Positions 4,878 to 8,008 of a stretch of DNA of 8,008 bases are shown here, in pieces. The notes beneath the pieces were generated by a model, which was given only the letters and a program-made list of their open reading frames with translations, was not told the origin of the DNA and ran no database searches. Numbering within the stretch: the first letter of the stretch is position 1; the number at the start of each line of letters is the position of its first letter. Source of the DNA: an uncultured Eubacteriales bacterium (GTDB lineage Bacteria > Bacillota_A > Clostridia > Christensenellales > Aristaeellaceae); NCBI GenBank assembly GCA_902766515.1, contig CACXEB010000231.1, positions 1-8,008 of the forward strand, read 5' to 3'. Made by a program: the position numbers and the translations under genes.

Positions 4878-6629
4878 TCACAGCTGTTCCGTCTGGCTTG
4901 TATATAACTGGTAGTAGAATCCTTTCTGCGCCAGCAGCGCCGCGTGGGTGCCCTGTTCGACCACATGGCCTTCGCGCATGACCAGGATCAGGTCGGCGTT
5001 GCGGATGGTGGACAGGCGATGGGCGACGATGAAGCTGGTGTGCCCGGCCATCATGGTCTGGAAAGCGCTCTGGATCAGCTGCTCGGTACGGGTGTCGATG
5101 CTGCTGGTGGCTTCGTCCAGGATCAGCATCTGCGGCTGGGTCAGCATGACCCGGGCGATGCAGAGCAGCTGCTTCTGGCCGGCGGACAGGCTGCCGCCGT
5201 CCTCCTGGATGACGGTATCGTATTCGTCGGGCAGGCGCAGGATGAAGGGCTCGGCGTGCGCGGCGCGGGCTGCGGCCCGGATCTCCTCCTCGGTGGCGTC
5301 AGGCTGGCCGTAGCGGATGTTGTCGCGGATGGTGCCGGCCATCAGCCATGTGTCCTGCAGCACCATGCCGTACGGCTCACGCAGGCTCTGCCGCGTGACC
5401 GACCGGATGTCGTGCCCGTCCACGGCGATGACGCCGGCGTTCACGTCGTAGAAGCGCATCAGCAGGTTGATGAGCGTCGTCTTGCCGCAGCCCGTGGGGC
5501 CGACGATGGCCACGCGCTGGCCGGGCGATACTGCCAGGTTCAGCCGCTCGATCAGGGGCTTTTCGGGCAGGTAGGAAAAGTCGACGCCGGTCAGCGTCAC
5601 CTGTCCCGCAGGCGCGGGCAGCGCGGCGGCCGTCTCATCGGTTTCCACCGGCAGGTCGATGACTTCAAACACGCGCGCGGCGCAGACCAGGGCGTTGGTC
5701 ATCTCGGTCATGACGCCGGAGATCTCGTTGAAGGGCCGCGTATACTGGCTTGCGTAGGACAGGAACGCGGTCAGCGTACCGACCGACATCCCGCCGGCCA
5801 GCACGTTCAGCGCGCCGGAAAGGCCGACGGCGGCGTAAATCAGGGCGTTGACGAAGCGGGTCACAGGATTGGTCAGGGAGGAATAGAAGGTGGCCTTCAG
5901 CGAGGCGTCGCGCAGCGTTTCGTTCTGGGCGTCGAAATCCCGGACAAAGGCGGCTTCGGCGCGGAACGCGGCGATCAGCTTGCCGCCGGTCAGCATCTCG
6001 TCGATCTGGACGGTCTGGCGCGCCCGCGCCTCGGACTGGAGCGCGAACAGCCGGTGGGTCCTGCGGGCGATGAACGCGGCCGCGAACAGCGACAGCGGCG
6101 TCGCCAGCACGACGATCAGGGCGATCCGCGCGTCGGTCCACAGCATCATGACCAGGGTGCCTGCGATGGTGGTGACGCCGCTGACGAGCTGCGTGAACCC
6201 GATCAGCAGGCCGTCGGACAGGGTATCGACGTCCGTCATGACACGGCTGACGGTATCGCCCGTGGGCCGCCGGTCGAGCTCGCGGAAGGGGGAGCACATC
6301 AGGCGGCCGTACGCGGCCGTGCGCAGGCGCTGCATGGTCCGGGCGGTCAGGCGGCTGTTGGCGACGCCCAGCAGGTACTGGAACAATCCCGCGCAGGCGG
6401 CGGCGCCCGTCAGGCTGACAAGGATGCCGGCCAGCGCCTGCATGTCCACCTGGTCCGGGCCGATCATCAGGTCGACTGCCCGGCCGATCAGGACCGGGAT
6501 GACCAGCTGGACCGCGGCCTGGAGGATGGAACAGAGGAGGGAGAGGATCAGCTGCGTCCGGCTGTGTCCCAGCTCGCGGAGCAGGCGGCGCAGGGTCGGG
6601 CCGTGCTGGCGCAGGGAGGTCTTTTTCAT
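4878..6629 (-). CDS. Half-ABC exporter, subunit with the catalytic ATPase site
   Basis: This is a 583-residue type IV (exporter) ABC half-transporter. Residues about 25-310 form the six-helix membrane domain; 340-583 form the ATPase domain. Visible motifs are an A-loop FSY (351-353), Walker A GPTGCGKT (377-384), Q-loop Q425, signature LSAGQ (481-485), Walker B MLILDE (501-506) with catalytic E506, D-loop SSID (509-512) and switch H537. The signature departs from LSGGQ by Ala for the first Gly, while the other catalytic residues are intact. That is the pattern of the catalytic partner in heterodimeric exporters such as BmrCD, LmrCD and TM287/288. The start ATG overlaps the stop of the preceding ABC gene as ATGA, with GGAG 8 nt upstream, so the two are coupled and should assemble together. 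Substrate is not predictable; drugs, peptides or lipids are all possible. No peptidase domain is present. Confidence 0.92.
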   Translation of the reverse strand: MKKTSLRQHGPTLRRLLRELGHSRTQLILSLLCSILQAAVQLVIPVLIGRAVDLMIGPDQVDMQALAGILVSLTGAAACAGLFQYLLGVANSRLTARTMQRLRTAAYGRLMCSPFRELDRRPTGDTVSRVMTDVDTLSDGLLIGFTQLVSGVTTIAGTLVMMLWTDARIALIVVLATPLSLFAAAFIARRTHRLFALQSEARARQTVQIDEMLTGGKLIAAFRAEAAFVRDFDAQNETLRDASLKATFYSSLTNPVTRFVNALIYAAVGLSGALNVLAGGMSVGTLTAFLSYASQYTRPFNEISGVMTEMTNALVCAARVFEVIDLPVETDETAAALPAPAGQVTLTGVDFSYLPEKPLIERLNLAVSPGQRVAIVGPTGCGKTTLINLLMRFYDVNAGVIAVDGHDIRSVTRQSLREPYGMVLQDTWLMAGTIRDNIRYGQPDATEEEIRAAARAAHAEPFILRLPDEYDTVIQEDGGSLSAGQKQLLCIARVMLTQPQMLILDEATSSIDTRTEQLIQSAFQTMMAGHTSFIVAHRLSTIRNADLILVMREGHVVEQGTHAALLAQKGFYYQLYTSQTEQL

Positions 6630-8008
6630 GCCGTCTTCTCCTCCTCCCCGAACTGCGCGCGGTAGGTCTCCCGGTAGACCGGACAGGTCTCCATGAGGGC
6701 CGCGTGCGTGCCCAGCCCGACCGGTTCGCCGTCGTCCAGTACGAGGATGCGGTCCAGGCCCATGACGCTGGAGGCGCGCTGGGAAATGACGATCAGCGTC
6801 ACACCGTCCAGCCGGGTCCGCAGCGCCCTGCGCAGCCGGGCATCGGTCTGGGCGTCGAGCGCGGAGGCGCTGTCATCCAGGATGAGGATGGGCGGGCGGC
6901 CGATCAGGGCGCGCGCGATGGTCAGCCGCTGCCGCTGCCCGCCGGAGAAGTTGCGCCCGCCCTGCTGCACCGGGGCGTCCAGGCCTTCCGGCAGGGCGCG
7001 GACAAAGTCCTCGGCCTGGGCGATGGCGAGCGCGTCCCAGAGCGCGGCGTCATCCGCCTCGCGGCCCATCAGCAGGTTGGAGCGGACCGTGCCGGAAAAC
7101 AGCTGCGCCTTCTGCGGCACATAGCCGATCATGGTGCGGAGGCTGTCTGTCCTGAGCTGCCGCACGTCGTATCCGCCGACGCATACCTGGCCGACGGTCG
7201 CTTCATACAGCCGCGGGATCAGGGCCGCGGCGCTCGATTTGCCGGAGCCTGTGCCGCCGATGATGCCCAGGCTTTCGCCCGGATCCAGCTGCACGTCCAG
7301 GTGCCGCACGGCTTCCTTGCCGTCGCCCGCGTAGGACAGGCCCGCGCCGCGCAGCGCGACCAGCGGCCGGGCTTCGGGGGAGGGTGTCTGATCGCCCTCG
7401 GGCATGTCCGGCGCGGTGTTCAGGACGTCCGCGATGCGGTCCGCGCAGGCCAGCGAGCGTGAGATGGTCATCAGCAGGTTGGCCAGCTTCAGCAGCTCCA
7501 CCAGGATCTGGCTCATATAGTTGGCGAGCGCGACCACCTGGCCCTGGGTCAGGATGCCGATGCGGACGCGCGCGCCGCCGACATACAGAAGCACCGCCAG
7601 CCCGAGGTTGACGGCCACCATCGTCAGCGGATTCATCGCTGCGGAGATCTTCTGCACGCGGATCTGGGTGGCCGTCAGGCGCTGGTGGGTGGCGGCGAAG
7701 CGTTTTTCTTCTTCCTCCTGGCGGGAGAACGCGCGGATGACACGCATGCCGGTCAGGCTTTCACGGACGCCGGACAGCGTCGCGTCGTTCTCCTTCTGCA
7801 CGGCGCGGTAGCCGGGCAGGGTCACGCGCATCAGCAGCCAGACGATCAGGGCCAGCACGGGAATCAGCGCCGCGAATACCAGCGCGGCGGTCGCGTCGAC
7901 CCGGAAGGCCATCACGAGCGCGCCAAAAACGACCAGCGGCGAGCGCAGGAGCAGCCGCAGCGTCAGGTTGACGCCCGTCTGGACCTGGTTCATGTCGCTG
8001 GTCATGCG
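6626..8008 (-). CDS. Half-ABC exporter, subunit with a degenerate ATPase site (5' end cut by window)
   Basis: Only the last 460 residues are visible; the first membrane helices lie beyond the right edge. The visible part opens in the coupling region before TM3 (RMTSDMNQV). Counting from the Met at 8005, the membrane part runs to about 190 and the ATPase domain from about 215. Motifs are Walker A GGTGSGKS (250-257), Q298, signature FSGGQ (353-357), Walker B LILDD (374-378) and switch position Q409. The catalytic Glu is Asp (D378) and the switch His is Gln (Q409), both read directly from the codons. These are the known substitutions of the non-hydrolytic subunit in heterodimeric exporters; its intact signature would complete the partner's active site. 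It is the promoter-proximal gene of the pair and ends in an ATGA overlap with the next. The operon's own promoter is out of view. Confidence 0.92.
   Translation of the reverse strand, partial: RMTSDMNQVQTGVNLTLRLLLRSPLVVFGALVMAFRVDATAALVFAALIPVLALIVWLLMRVTLPGYRAVQKENDATLSGVRESLTGMRVIRAFSRQEEEEKRFAATHQRLTATQIRVQKISAAMNPLTMVAVNLGLAVLLYVGGARVRIGILTQGQVVALANYMSQILVELLKLANLLMTISRSLACADRIADVLNTAPDMPEGDQTPSPEARPLVALRGAGLSYAGDGKEAVRHLDVQLDPGESLGIIGGTGSGKSSAAALIPRLYEATVGQVCVGGYDVRQLRTDSLRTMIGYVPQKAQLFSGTVRSNLLMGREADDAALWDALAIAQAEDFVRALPEGLDAPVQQGGRNFSGGQRQRLTIARALIGRPPILILDDSASALDAQTDARLRRALRTRLDGVTLIVISQRASSVMGLDRILVLDDGEPVGLGTHAALMETCPVYRETYRAQFGEEEKTA

Noticed and set aside
4944..6665. A 573-codon open frame on the plus strand opposite the ABC gene
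   Set aside because: It is a GC-bias shadow: low-complexity, Gly/Asp/Gln-rich translation, no domain and no ribosome site, while the minus strand has every ABC motif.

Overview
The window looks like chromosomal DNA from a high-GC member of the Bacillota, most probably class Clostridia, although no marker gene fixes the taxon. The grounds are strong AAGGAGG-type ribosome sites, a sigma-A-type promoter, tightly packed operons, and the gene types present: a beta-propeller lipoprotein-like secreted protein, VanZ, an ECF sigma factor and a paired half-ABC exporter. The ABC genes are very GC-rich. The left edge (1-250) and the middle of the first gene are clearly more AT-rich.

Layout. Positions 1-249 hold no complete gene. 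They contain an open reading tail that stops at 172-174 and may be a transposase relic, a terminator-like hairpin, and a second perfect hairpin just before the first start codon. Gene 1 (250-1389, +) encodes a secreted beta-propeller protein of the DUF5050 type. It converges on a minus-strand block, and a perfect 17-bp hairpin (1397-1447) separates the two. Every gene to the right is on the minus strand. In transcription order these are two overlapping half-ABC exporter genes (the first cut by the right edge), then a strong extended -10 promoter, then a small protein, an ECF sigma factor, a VanZ protein carrying a C-terminal VOC/glyoxalase-like domain, and a PreA-type dihydropyrimidine dehydrogenase.

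How the genes may work together. The two ABC half-transporters have complementary asymmetric ATPase sites and should form one heterodimeric exporter. The four downstream genes overlap or lie 12-13 bp apart and should be one operon driven by the promoter at 4825-4853. Its first product has a motif like a peptide leader and overlaps the sigma factor gene by 47 bp, so it may be a partner or regulator of that sigma factor. Why a sigma factor is linked to an envelope VanZ-VOC fusion and a pyrimidine-reducing iron-sulfur flavoenzyme is unknown. This cassette is the most unusual part of the window.
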